Part shown: piece by piece, positions 47,572 to 55,747 of the stretch
How positions within the stretch are numbered: the stretch's first letter is position 1
How the letters are laid out: every line of letters starts with the position of its first letter
Origin: Lamellibrachia satsuma
Lineage: Eukaryota; Annelida; Polychaeta; Sabellida; Siboglinidae
DNA: 64,000 nt
Direction of reading: 5' to 3'
Assembly (NCBI GenBank): GCA_033239005.1
Contig: BSQZ01000095.1
Location: 328,367 to 392,366 of the forward strand
Program-made: the position numbers and the translations under genes
The notes under the pieces: model-generated
Databases searched by the model: none
The model's input: the letters and a program-made list of their open reading frames with translations, nothing else
Told to the model about the DNA's origin: nothing

Positions 47572-47991
47572 ATGAATTACAACGACTATTACGCTCGTCA
47601 GGCGGGTGGTGCGCTGCCCTACTTCGCAGGTGCACAATACCAGCGAGGTCACGGACTGGGCAGTCTGTTCGGCGGTCTGCTGCGCAGCGCCATGCCACTC
47701 ATCAAGAGAGGTGCCGTGGCGTTGGGCAAGGGAGCGTTGAAGACCGGCATTCGTATAGCTGACGACGTCTTATCTGGTCAGAACATAAAAACGGCAGCCA
47801 AACGACGCATCACGGATTCTGGTAGGAGCATGCTGCGTACCCTTGCGACCCCTGGCGTGCGACCTACCAAACGTATAAAACGAGCGCCCGCGCAGACAGG
47901 AGTCACTACGGCGAAGAGACGGCATGCGAAACAGACGCCCAAGAAACGTGAGGCCGACATATTCGACGAAAACGATGGCGTTCGTACATAA
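47572..47991 (+). CDS. pVI/pX-like virion protein (139 aa)
   Basis: The N-terminus YYARQAGGALPYFAG and YQRGHGLGSLFGGLLRSA carries the glycine-rich motif characteristic of the Polinton/adintovirus protein compared with adenovirus pVI or pX. The middle is a predicted amphipathic helix (PLIKRGAVALGKGALKTG). The C-terminal third is strongly basic (TKRIKRAP, KRRHAKQTPKK). Expected to act inside the capsid as a membrane-lytic or DNA-condensing protein and as a substrate of the viral protease. Intact in both arms, with a conservative change near RRHAKQ/RRRTKQ. Its 3' end overlaps the major capsid start by 17 bp. Confidence 0.75.
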   Translation: MNYNDYYARQAGGALPYFAGAQYQRGHGLGSLFGGLLRSAMPLIKRGAVALGKGALKTGIRIADDVLSGQNIKTAAKRRITDSGRSMLRTLATPGVRPTKRIKRAPAQTGVTTAKRRHAKQTPKKREADIFDENDGVRT

Positions 47992-48543
47992 ACAGTCGTG
48001 CGAAGGGGTCAAGTCCGAACTGGATCTCTTTACCGTACCTCCCACTCAGAACAGCATCGTCGACAGTCACGTGGTCGAACATCAACCCATGGCCTCTCTG
48101 GACTCTGATGGACCGATAGAATTCCTGATCCCCGGATCGGGAGACGATTACCTGGATCTCGCCAACACGATGCTACACGTGCAGGTGAAGGTGACACGAG
48201 CCAACGGGGACGATCTCGACTTGGCCGACCACGTGGGACCGGTGAATAACTGGATGCATTCGCTGTTCGGTCAGGTCGACGTCTCCCTGAACGGCGCGCT
48301 CGTGACCCGTTCGACCAACACGTACGCGTACCGTGCCTACATCGAGACGCTGCTGAGTTACGGTGCCGATGCCAAAGACACGCAGCTGACGGGTCAGCTG
48401 TGGTACAAGGACACGGCCGCTCACATGGATGCCGTCAAGTTAGTCGACGGCGCCACCGCTAACGCCGGGTTCGTGGCTCGACGAGAGCACATCGTACGGA
48501 GTCGAGTGGTCGACATGATGGGTCGTCTACACGTTGACCTGTT
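47975..48543 (+). pseudogene. MCP: Major capsid protein, truncated by minisatellite
   Basis: Starts MAFVHKQSCEGVKSELDLF and runs 189 codons through the N-terminal jelly roll: PTQNSIVDSHVVE, IEFLIPGSGDDYLDLANT, HVGPVNNWMHSLFGQVDV, TYAYRAYIETLLSYG. At 48,543 the gene stops matching the other arm and runs into the 27 bp minisatellite, whose open frame adds meaningless residues to 48,763. The second jelly roll is absent, so it cannot form a capsomer. Confidence 0.88.
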
Positions 48544-48717
48544 AACTACGGGACGTGCAGTGATGATCACAACTACGGGACGTGCTGTGATGAACAAAAC
48601 TACGGGACGTGCAGTGATGAACACAACTACGGGACGTGCTGTGATGAAAACAACTACGGGACGTGCAGTGATGATCACAACTACGGGACGTGTTGTGATG
48701 AACACAACTACGGGAGT
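48543..48717 (-). repeat. 27 bp minisatellite, about 6 units, inside Polinton
   Basis: Units ACTACGGGACGTGCAGTGAT plus GATCACA are the inverse of the array at 35,265-35,508. It abuts the palindrome 3 left arm exactly at the breakpoint in the capsid gene. Confidence 0.95.
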
Positions 48718-49160
48718 AGTTATAGGGAGGTTTTGGGACCTCAAATGCGGCGGCTACGCATGACTGATTTCGGTTAAGAGCGTCCCCTAGCGGCCAGTTC
48801 ACGCATGAGTGACGTGGGGGGGTGGTAGCAGCCAATCAGAGCGTGACGACGCCACCCCAGGAGAGTAGTGTTGAGATGAAAGAGTTCAGAGGGGTAATTA
48901 ACGGGGTAATGAACAACGTATAGGGTCATTAATAACTGAGATCAAAGGACCTACTAACGAGGAGACGAGAAAGGAACGAGTCACGTCGTGGTGTGATCGC
49001 CCCGCCCCGCCCCGCCCCGCCCCAGGAGAGGAACATTAATAATTGAGATGAAAGAGTTAAAAGTGATCATGAAGAGGGTAAGTAATAACTGAGATCAAAG
49101 GACCTAACGAGGAGACGAGAAAGGAACGAGACACGGTATCGTACGAGTGCACACGTATAT
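48718..49160. other. Polinton end or flank, non-coding
   Basis: No gene. A roughly 45 bp direct repeat (ACTGAGATCAAAGGACCTA...GAGGAGACGAGAAAGGAACG) occurs at 48,930-48,980 and 49,085-49,130. (CCCCG)n is at 49,000-49,024. The Polinton terminal inverted repeat should be near here but cannot be recognised without its partner, which would be beyond 64,000 or lost. Confidence 0.5.
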
Positions 49161-49166
49161 TTTATT
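49161..49166 (-). terminator. Poly(A) signal AATAAA after protease
   Basis: AATAAA on the - strand, 112 bp past the protease stop, the last gene of the array. Confidence 0.5.
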
Positions 49167-49170
49167 GAAC

Positions 49171-49171
<1 letters not shown>

Positions 49172-49213
<42 letters not shown>
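49172..49213. repeat. (GCA)n, about 14 units
   Basis: Pure trinucleotide run between the protease stop and the poly(A) signal. Confidence 0.95.
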
Positions 49214-49217
<4 letters not shown>

Positions 49218-49277
49218 AGGCGATACAATATGGGTAGCGTGTAATATAAGTACGACAACCGGAGGCTCGTCGATCGA

Positions 49278-49757
49278 TTACGACGAGCGATAATACAGTC
49301 TACCTTGTCGCATCTGTTTAAGCCAATCAAACACGCGGCAATCGTTAGCAGCTAGATCGGTGCCGAATACGTTGATAAAAGTTCTCATTTGAAAGCCGTT
49401 ACAACGAAGCAATAGAAAAGCTACGCAATATTGTCCGCAAACGTTAGACAGAGAGCTCTGAAGTCTCTTGCTATTATGAGTCCACTCGGAACAATGTTTG
49501 TTCATGAAGGTGCGGAAGGCAGCGTGACGTGGCGGCAGGCCGTACGAGCAGAAGTATTCGCCGCGTCCGTCGGCAGCCAGGTACAGCGCGATCCAGTGTT
49601 CGCCCGGTTCGTCGCCGTCGTCGGTGTTGCACAAGAAGGCGGCAGGTAGAACGCCGTCTATCGTCGCAGGCAGTCCGTCTTTGGGTACGACACCGCGAAA
49701 TATCGATCTGGTGGTCGGATCCGCCTGCAGTAGTCGGACGATCTGCAGGGTGTCCAT
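49278..49757 (-). CDS. PRO: Adenain-like cysteine protease
   Basis: 159 residues; the start ATG at 49,757 lies one base past the capsid stop (TGAG-ATG). Viral maturation protease of the adenain/Ulp1 fold. GEHWIALYL supplies the catalytic His, and NVCGQYCVAFLL the catalytic Cys with the oxyanion-hole Gln region. In the family an acidic residue follows the His by about 20 residues in a Y(F/L)(D/E).(F/Y)G context. Here the segment reads EYFCSYGLPP, with Cys where Asp/Glu is expected, so activity is doubtful. The frame is otherwise open and the length normal. There is only one copy because palindrome 3 does not reach it. Confidence 0.85.
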   Translation of the reverse strand: MDTLQIVRLLQADPTTRSIFRGVVPKDGLPATIDGVLPAAFLCNTDDGDEPGEHWIALYLAADGRGEYFCSYGLPPRHAAFRTFMNKHCSEWTHNSKRLQSSLSNVCGQYCVAFLLLRCNGFQMRTFINVFGTDLAANDCRVFDWLKQMRQGRLYYRSS

Positions 49758-49758
49758 C

Positions 49759-50836
49759 TCAGAAGTCGCAGATGACATTGCGGCTCTTGTCGATTTCCAG
49801 CGCGGAAGTGGTCGGCCGCGAAGTTGGGCTGGAAGGGTTTGGCGAGTATCTGTCGTCCGTCAACGTACACGGCGTGGAAGCTTATGGCGTTGTTCTTGGC
49901 GTGAAACGGATTCTTGTCGTACGCACCGTTGTATGCGTCGTTATCGACGCAGCACAGCACCAGACGTTTCGGCAGAGTGCCGAGGAACAGGTTCTCGTGC
50001 GTGTGTGACCGAGCGCCCGCGGGAATGGAGTACACCTTGCAGTCGACGGACCGCATCGTATACTTGACCGTGCTCTTCTCGAGAGTCTTGATGTGTGCCA
50101 TCTGCACGGCGGGATTGAGGGTGGCCTTCTTGACAAACAAGGTGGCATTGACGATGTCGATCTTGTAATCGGGGTGGACTCCACCAGCCATGAGCGCAAA
50201 CGCAGCCTTATTACGCAACAGTCGGATCTTGACGTCGACGCCGTTGATCAGGAATTTATCTTGCAGAAACAGGTCAACGTGTAGACGACCTATCATGTCG
50301 ACCACTCGACTCCGTACGATGTGCTCTCGTCGAGCCACGAAACCGGCGTTAGCGGTAGCGCCGTCGACTAACTCGACGGCATCCATGTGAGCGGCCGTCT
50401 CCTTGTACCACAGCTGACCCGTCAGCTGCGTGTCTTTGGCATCGGCACCGTAACTCAGCAGCGTCTCGATGTAGGCACGATACGCGTACGTGTTGGTCGA
50501 ATGGGTCACGAGCGCGCCGTTCAGGGAGACGTCGACCTGACCGAACAGCGAATGCATCCAGTTATTCACCGGTCCCACGTGGTCGGCCAAGTCGAGATCG
50601 TCCCCGTTGGCTCGTGTCACCTTCACCTGCACGTGTAGCATCGTGTTGGCGAGATCCAGGTAATCGTCTCCCGATCCGGGGATCAGGAATTCTATCGGTC
50701 CACCAGAGTCCAGAGAGGCCATGGGTTGATGTTCGACCACGTGACTGTCGACGATGCTGTTCTGAGTGGGAGGTACGGTAAAGAGATCCAGTTCGGACTT
50801 GACCCCTTCGCACGACTGTTTATGTACGAACGCCAT
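49759..50836 (-). pseudogene. MCP: Major capsid protein with internal out-of-frame deletion
   Basis: The double jelly-roll capsid protein starts at MAFVHKQ (50,836) and is open through the first jelly roll, ENLFLGTLPKRLVLCCVDND, the KNPFHAKN loop and YVDGRQILAKPFQPNF. Near 49,803-49,812 the sequence jumps directly to the terminal tail, in another frame: LEIDKSRNVICDF and stop at 49,759, a recognisable Polinton capsid C-terminus. About 360 codons remain, whereas family members are usually well over 400, so much of the second jelly roll is deleted and the frame is shifted. The N-terminal overlap with the pVI-like gene is 17 bp. Confidence 0.85.
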
Positions 50837-51239
50837 CGTTTTCGTCGAATATGTCGGCCTCACGTTTCTTGGGCGTCTGTTTCGTACGCCGTCTCTTCGC
50901 CGTAGTGACTCCTGTCTGCGCGGGCGCTCGTTTTATACGTTTGGTAGGTCGCACGCCAGGGGTCGCAAGGGTACGCAGCATGCTCCTACCAGAATCCGTG
51001 ATGCGTCGTTTGGCTGCCGTTTTTATGTTCTGACCAGATAAGACGTCGTCAGCTATACGAATGCCGGTCTTCAACGCTCCCTTGCCCAACGCCACGGCAC
51101 CTCTCTTGATGAGTGGCATGGCGCTGCGCAGCAGACCGCCGAACAGACTGCCCAGTCCGTGACCTCGCTGGTATTGTGCACCTGCGAAGTAGGGCAGCGC
51201 ACCACCCGCCTGACGAGCGTAATAGTCGTTGTAATTCAT
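50820..51239 (-). CDS. pVI/pX-like virion protein, main copy
   Basis: 139 residues, open from MNYNDYYARQ to the stop, with the GHGLGSLFGGLL motif and basic tail. It differs from the + strand copy at two residues in the basic tail (RRRTKQ). Starts 2 bp after the minor capsid stop. Confidence 0.75.
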   Translation of the reverse strand: MNYNDYYARQAGGALPYFAGAQYQRGHGLGSLFGGLLRSAMPLIKRGAVALGKGALKTGIRIADDVLSGQNIKTAAKRRITDSGRSMLRTLATPGVRPTKRIKRAPAQTGVTTAKRRRTKQTPKKREADIFDENDGVRT

Positions 51240-51241
51240 CG

Positions 51242-52140
51242 TCAGAACAGTCCGATCCTACGCCGTCGAAAATAAAGCGTTACCGTCACTCTACCGTACT
51301 CGAATGGCACGCGCCGCCCGGTGTCGTCTCTTATATCCACCTCTATGGTCCCGAACTCCTTGCGCAACAGAGGCACGTAGTGAACGTTAGTGAAACGATC
51401 GGACACCGTGGCACCGTGACCTCCGCGAACCGGGAGGCATCGCAACAACGGCACGAGACTGTCGCCGACGATGCGAGACTCCACGACGTCCGTGTAGGCG
51501 TAGATGGTGTCGAACCTTGATGCATGTTCACCACGGTATTGGCCTCTTGACGGTAAGAGTACGGGCTATCGGTAGTCTTTGTCTTTTCGGGTGGCAGAGT
51601 AACGGCGGCCGACGGCTTGAGACCTAGCTCCGGGGGTTGCTCTCCTACTCGCGGGTGGGTGTACACGCGCGTATCCCTATCGCTCGCTGGACTGGTGACA
51701 AGCGACGGGTGGAATCGCAAAATGGTACCCATTGCACTCTGGTACGGCGTGGTGAAGTCGGTGCTCGGTGACATGTGCAACGTCATTTTCTGAGTGATGG
51801 AACTGTAGCTCAGTTTAGCCTGCGTCTTATCCGTCCACATGCGTTTCAGCGCCTTGTTGACGTGGTCCAACAATACCTCAGGACTGCGGTAATAGCCAGC
51901 AGCGATCTTCGTACTTGGGGTAAGACCCACAGGATTGCACTCGTTGAGGTACAACCAGGTGTCGCCTTCTCGAACGTTGTACCACGTATGTGGATACTGG
52001 AACTCTGCCAGCCCGCACTCCCATTCGCCAGACACCGATATGCGTTGTGGCAAGTCCGTGATGTAATGGGCCAAGGTGTTATCGGGATGCACTTTCATGG
52101 AAGCGTTGCTAGGTAGCGTCAGATAGAAATCAGTCGCCAT
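51242..52140 (-). pseudogene. mCP: Minor capsid protein, frameshifted
   Basis: Same gene as 46,670-47,569, open for about 213 codons through NTVVNMHQG. One G of the run in the following CAAGGGTTC is missing (near 51,520), shifting the frame. The remaining C-terminal third (ESRIVGD to RRRRIGLF) is open in its own frame. Confidence 0.85.
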
Positions 52141-52450
52141 TGCGTCTCAAAGTGGGATTGGATAGCAGGTAACCCAACGAACTGCTCAGCAGAGCCGTCC
52201 ACAGATTAGAATTCGCTTGACCTGTCGTCAGGTTGTAAATGCTGATCAAGATGACCGTGTACAAGACGACGACCTGACACAGAAACACAATCTCCTCTTT
52301 GGGACACACGGTACCGAACAGGTGCCAAGGAGTGCTGTCTTGCTCGCTCGATGCACCGTCAGTACGATCCTCCTGTGCGTCCTGCTCCACCTCCTCCTCC
52401 TCGTCTATGATGGTGGTGCTGATGGTCTGTGGTGTCGTGTCGTGTGTCAT
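52130..52450 (-). CDS. Conserved Polinton membrane protein, main copy
   Basis: 106 residues, one change (N to S before NLWTALL) from the + strand copy. The ATGA overlap with the integrase stop and the 11 bp overlap with the minor capsid start are kept. Confidence 0.7.
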   Translation of the reverse strand: MTHDTTPQTISTTIIDEEEEVEQDAQEDRTDGASSEQDSTPWHLFGTVCPKEEIVFLCQVVVLYTVILISIYNLTTGQANSNLWTALLSSSLGYLLSNPTLRRNGD

Positions 52451-53555
52451 TTCTCGAATGAAGTGTCGCCATACGCGTGGCTAGTCTTTATAGTGGAGTG
52501 GACGAGTGCCCTGGCATCGATCCAGCTGTTGTGTGTGGAGGGATAGCCGAACCATTTCACCAAAGCCTCCTTGCGTCTACCAACCGTACGGCGTTGCAGT
52601 ACCTCTTCGACGCGGTACACTTTATCGACGGGTACCGACACCTTCTGCAGCTCCGGTTCGTAGAAGGTGCCGTCCAGCGCTTCGCCGATATCGTCCCGCA
52701 AGCGGTACACGGGTGGAGCGGAGGGATGAACCTCGTGTATCGTGAAGATCTCTTCGCTCCAGTTCGTCTCGTAGCCCTTTTCGAACGTGCCTTTGTGCTT
52801 GCTGACGCGCACGCGATCCGACACGCGCAACTTGGGCACGCCCTTACCGTCGTGACCGTACAGGCGTTGCTACACCGTTTCTTGATTTTTGTGATTTACC
52901 CGTGACGGGGCCACGCCGGTGCGGCTGTGGGGGTGTTGTTATACGATCGTATAAAGTCCGGAAGGACGTCGATGTAACGCCGCGTCTGGTGTTTCGTTAA
53001 GTATCGCCACATGCGCGACGTCAACGTTCTGTTGAATCGTTCCACGACGCTCGCCTTCGTCTCCGTGTTGTGCGTGGAGAAGTGATGGATGCCGTAACGT
53101 TGCAATAGAGCCTGAACTGATTTATTCAGAAATTCTGTGCCTTGATCCGTCTGCAGCGAATGTGGCCAAACGTCGACGAACGTGGTTTGCAGCGCCGCAG
53201 TCAATGACGCCGCGGACTTGTTCTTCATGGGAATACACCGGGCCACTTTCGAGAAGACGTCGATCACCGTGAGGAGAAAGGCCATACCTTCGTTGTCGCG
53301 TTTCAACTTCGTCAAGTCTACGAGATCGGCCTGCCACTGTTGATTCATACCACCCACGATGACGCATCGTCTCTTGAAACGGCGTCTCGCTGGTTTATGT
53401 AAGGTGTAGGCGTCCTGTTCCGACAACCATTTTTCGACGATTTTCCGCGGCTTGCGCGTGACGCGTCGCAAGGCGTCGACCCCGCCATAACTGCCTACCC
53501 TCTGTGGATCGAAGTAGACCGTCCTCATGGGTTGTTCTCTCCTCCGTGCCATCAT
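52447..53555 (-). pseudogene. INT: Polinton chromodomain integrase, frameshift and nonsense
   Basis: Here the codon after TDQGT is intact (GAA) and the DDE core is open as far as RSYNNTP. A C-run is one base shorter than in the + strand copy (near 52,930), shifting the frame. A TAG (near 52,872) replaces the tryptophan codon before QRLYGHDG. The SH3-like and chromodomain portion from MPKLRVSDRVRV to TSFEK is open. The lesions differ from those of the other arm. Confidence 0.87.
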
Positions 53556-53728
53556 TAAAAGAGGAGGTCGGATGCGTTGACGGTGGTGGTGGTGGTGGTG
53601 GCGGTGACGTTGACTTCGGAGTACCAATGCTGACGAAAGACGAGGAGCACGCCGACGTGTAGCAGGACAAACGTTATCGCACCCACAACGATAGCGGTGG
53701 AACAACAACGGTCTAGTAGCGAAACCAT
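53555..53728 (-). CDS. Tiny membrane protein 2, main copy
   Basis: Mirror of 45,081-45,254, with the stop overlapping the integrase start (TAATG). Confidence 0.6.
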   Translation of the reverse strand: MVSLLDRCCSTAIVVGAITFVLLHVGVLLVFRQHWYSEVNVTATTTTTTVNASDLLF

Positions 53729-53847
53729 AGTCTGAATAACGCCTGTTGCATAAGACTTTGGGCTATACCGTGAGCAATCATGTAAAGTCCACTAACGAAT
53801 ATCGCAGCGACGATGGAACGGTACGCGTCCTGTGGATCCGTTGGCAT
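53713..53847 (-). CDS. Tiny membrane protein 1, main copy
   Basis: Mirror of 44,962-45,096, 44 residues with one hydrophobic helix. Confidence 0.6.
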   Translation of the reverse strand: MPTDPQDAYRSIVAAIFVSGLYMIAHGIAQSLMQQALFRLWFRY

Positions 53848-53883
53848 GACGAACACTGTGCTACGGACACGCGTCGTACCACC

Positions 53884-54672
53884 TTATAAGTAGTCCCACC
53901 CAGCCAATGACGACAAAGCCTTGCGTTTTTCGGGAGGTGAGGTGGGCATGGAATGTTCCATTCGACGACGCTGACGAGCGAGGGGTGTCCAACTTATTGA
54001 CCTTCGTGCACTGCCGGCAGCACGAGGAGCAGCAGTAGTTGATCGTCGAGAGGGAGTAACCGTCGTAGCCTGTCGTATGTAGGCTTTCATGGCAGCGTTA
54101 CCGACCAACTCCATGGGCAGGTTGATGGTACGGAGTTGTCGTGCGAATGGCTGCCAACCCGTCGGATCGGTCTTTCTCTTACGCAACAGATCATTAACGA
54201 GATCCACCACGTTACTTCCGACCACCGGCTCGCCCTCGTGTATAAGTTCACCGCGAGCGGTCCACGCGACATTTCTCTTCAGATGTTCCATCAAACGTCG
54301 GGCTTTGGCGTTCATGGTCTTGTGAACGGTGTCCAAGACGGTGGCCTCTATTCCGCTACCAGGAACGCGTACTGCACCCTCCGACCCCGACCCCGGCTCC
54401 GCCCCCGACCCCGTCACCGACTCGTTCACCGTGAGCACGCGTACCGGTTCCTTGGCGTGTTTATCGGCCAAGACGTTGTACCGCTGCAACACCTGATTAT
54501 ACAGTGTCACCTTGGTCCCGTCGTCTAGGTCCGTTCTGTCGAGGATGGTCTTCATATCGGCATCGAGGGCTTGCACCTTCTTACCTACGGTGTCGGTTGG
54601 GGGAGGTGGGGGTGAACGAAGCGTATCCAACAGTCGAGGGTCTACCAAGGCCATCTTGCGTGCGTGGTCCAT
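53884..54672 (-). CDS. Conserved Polinton protein of unknown function, main copy
   Basis: 262 codons, open, same motifs as 44,137-44,925. It follows the small GGFL protein by 4 bp. Confidence 0.75.
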   Translation of the reverse strand: MDHARKMALVDPRLLDTLRSPPPPPTDTVGKKVQALDADMKTILDRTDLDDGTKVTLYNQVLQRYNVLADKHAKEPVRVLTVNESVTGSGAEPGSGSEGAVRVPGSGIEATVLDTVHKTMNAKARRLMEHLKRNVAWTARGELIHEGEPVVGSNVVDLVNDLLRKRKTDPTGWQPFARQLRTINLPMELVGNAAMKAYIRQATTVTPSRRSTTAAPRAAGSARRSISWTPLARQRRRMEHSMPTSPPEKRKALSSLAGWDYL

Positions 54673-54676
54673 GTAT

Positions 54677-55045
54677 CTACCTCGTCGGCCGCTCCTTTCG
54701 GAGCAGGGATAGAAAGACCGAACTGACCAACGGTGCTAGGAAGGCCGATAGGAAACCTCCGCTTTGTCCCTATCCGACCTGCCGTTGTAGCAAGATGCGT
54801 CTTCTCCTGGCAGCCGGCGTTCGGCTCTGAGCCAACGCGCGTAAGTTCGTCTTGTATTTACTCAAACGTCGCTTCTGTACTGTGGTCAATGGAATGTTCT
54901 TTCGTAGTATGTTGTAGGCACACTCGGCCAGTGCGCACAGCAGATCGGCGTTAGCGTTTTTGATGATGGCTCTTTTCTCTTTGTTGTTCTTTAGTCTGTG
55001 CAGCGTCTGTATGCACGCAATGTGTCTCTTCACCAGGGCAGACAT
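54677..55045 (-). pseudogene. Conserved small Polinton protein, nonsense near end
   Basis: Starts MSALVKRHIACIQ at 55,045, with NKEKRAIIKNANADLLCALAECAYN and PLTTVQKRRLSKYK. A TAG at 54,772-54,770 (GAG in the other arm) truncates it before the hydrophobic GGFL tail, which remains in frame down to 54,677. Placed 37 bp after the ATPase stop. Basic protein, function unknown. Confidence 0.72.
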
Positions 55046-55082
55046 GGTGCGAATGAAGAGACTATCCACGTACTCGGTCTTT

Positions 55083-55709
55083 TTATACCTTCGGCAAGTA
55101 CACGTACTGCACACCGTCGTCTGGAAAGATGGCCGTGCGCAGACGCATGTCCTCGGGCGTGTCCTGTTTCAGATCGACCAATAGATAACCGTACGGTACC
55201 GCCGTGGCGTCTTTAAAAGCCTCTTGCACGAATTTCACGCGTCCCGGATACATCTGCCGAGCCAAGTGCGACATCTGCGATGCGTCACGAGGATTCTTGA
55301 ACACCACCATGTACTGAGAATTCAGACTGATGGTACGACTCTCTTTGTTTTTGGGGAACAGGTTCTGTACGAGATACAGCACGGACGTATTCCTGTGGTG
55401 ATTCTTTTTAGTGAACAAGGTCGTGACCCGCTCGTCCGTTTCGGCCATGAGATCGTCTATGACGATGAGGTTCCTCGTCGTCGATTCGAACATGGCCGCC
55501 GTCGGTAACCCTTCCTCGAACCGCACGTGGTTCAAGTCCGTCGTTGCGTACGCCTCTTACCATTCTGCGTAACACCACGTGTTCCGTTCGGGAGGTGGAT
55601 CGATCATTGCAGTTGCGTGACGCAACATACGTGTCACGAACGTACTCTTGCCGCATCCCGTCGGTCCGGCAACGATGCACGTGAAGGGATGTTTCCATCG
55701 TGCATCCAT
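55083..55709 (-). pseudogene. ATP: A32-type genome-packaging ATPase, one nonsense codon
   Basis: The FtsK/HerA-like ATPase that pumps DNA into the capsid. The start MDARWKHPF at 55,709 is typical. Walker A is GPTGCGKST and Walker B is NLIVIDDLM. LYLVQNLFPKNKESRTISLN is the sensor region, and the C-terminus has QMYPG and GYLLVDLKQ. An in-frame TAA at 55,559-55,557 lies after CYAEW; the frame resumes with no shift. 208 residues is the normal size. The stop context (TGGTAAGAG) resembles a splice donor, but no intron is needed because the frame continues directly. Confidence 0.88.
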
Positions 55710-55747
55710 GATCGCGTATGAAACAAGTGCAGCGTGCATCGCCTTAT

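Larger units (their letters stand above)
43871..48543 (+). mobile_element. Inverted partial Polinton copy (palindrome 3 left arm)
   Basis: Mirror of 50,268-54,960 (coordinate sums 98,809-98,811 throughout), about 4.7 kb, carrying nine genes from the small GGFL protein to the N-terminal half of the major capsid gene. It is cut at 43,871 by host-flank sequence and at 48,543 by the 27 bp minisatellite. Confidence 0.93.
50268..54960. repeat. Palindrome 3, right arm
   Basis: Mirror of 43,871-48,543, with differing single-base lesions in each arm. The right arm continues into unique ATPase and polymerase genes, so it is the ancestral context and the left arm is the transposed copy. Confidence 0.93.

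Noticed and set aside
48718..49160. Polinton terminal inverted repeat
   Set aside because: Direct repeats and GC-rich runs are present, but no partner sequence is visible near the other end of the element, so no TIR can be claimed.
55557..55565. Intron in the packaging ATPase starting at TG|GTAAGA
   Set aside because: The reading frame resumes immediately after the TAA with family-typical sequence, leaving no room for an intron. A point nonsense change is simpler.
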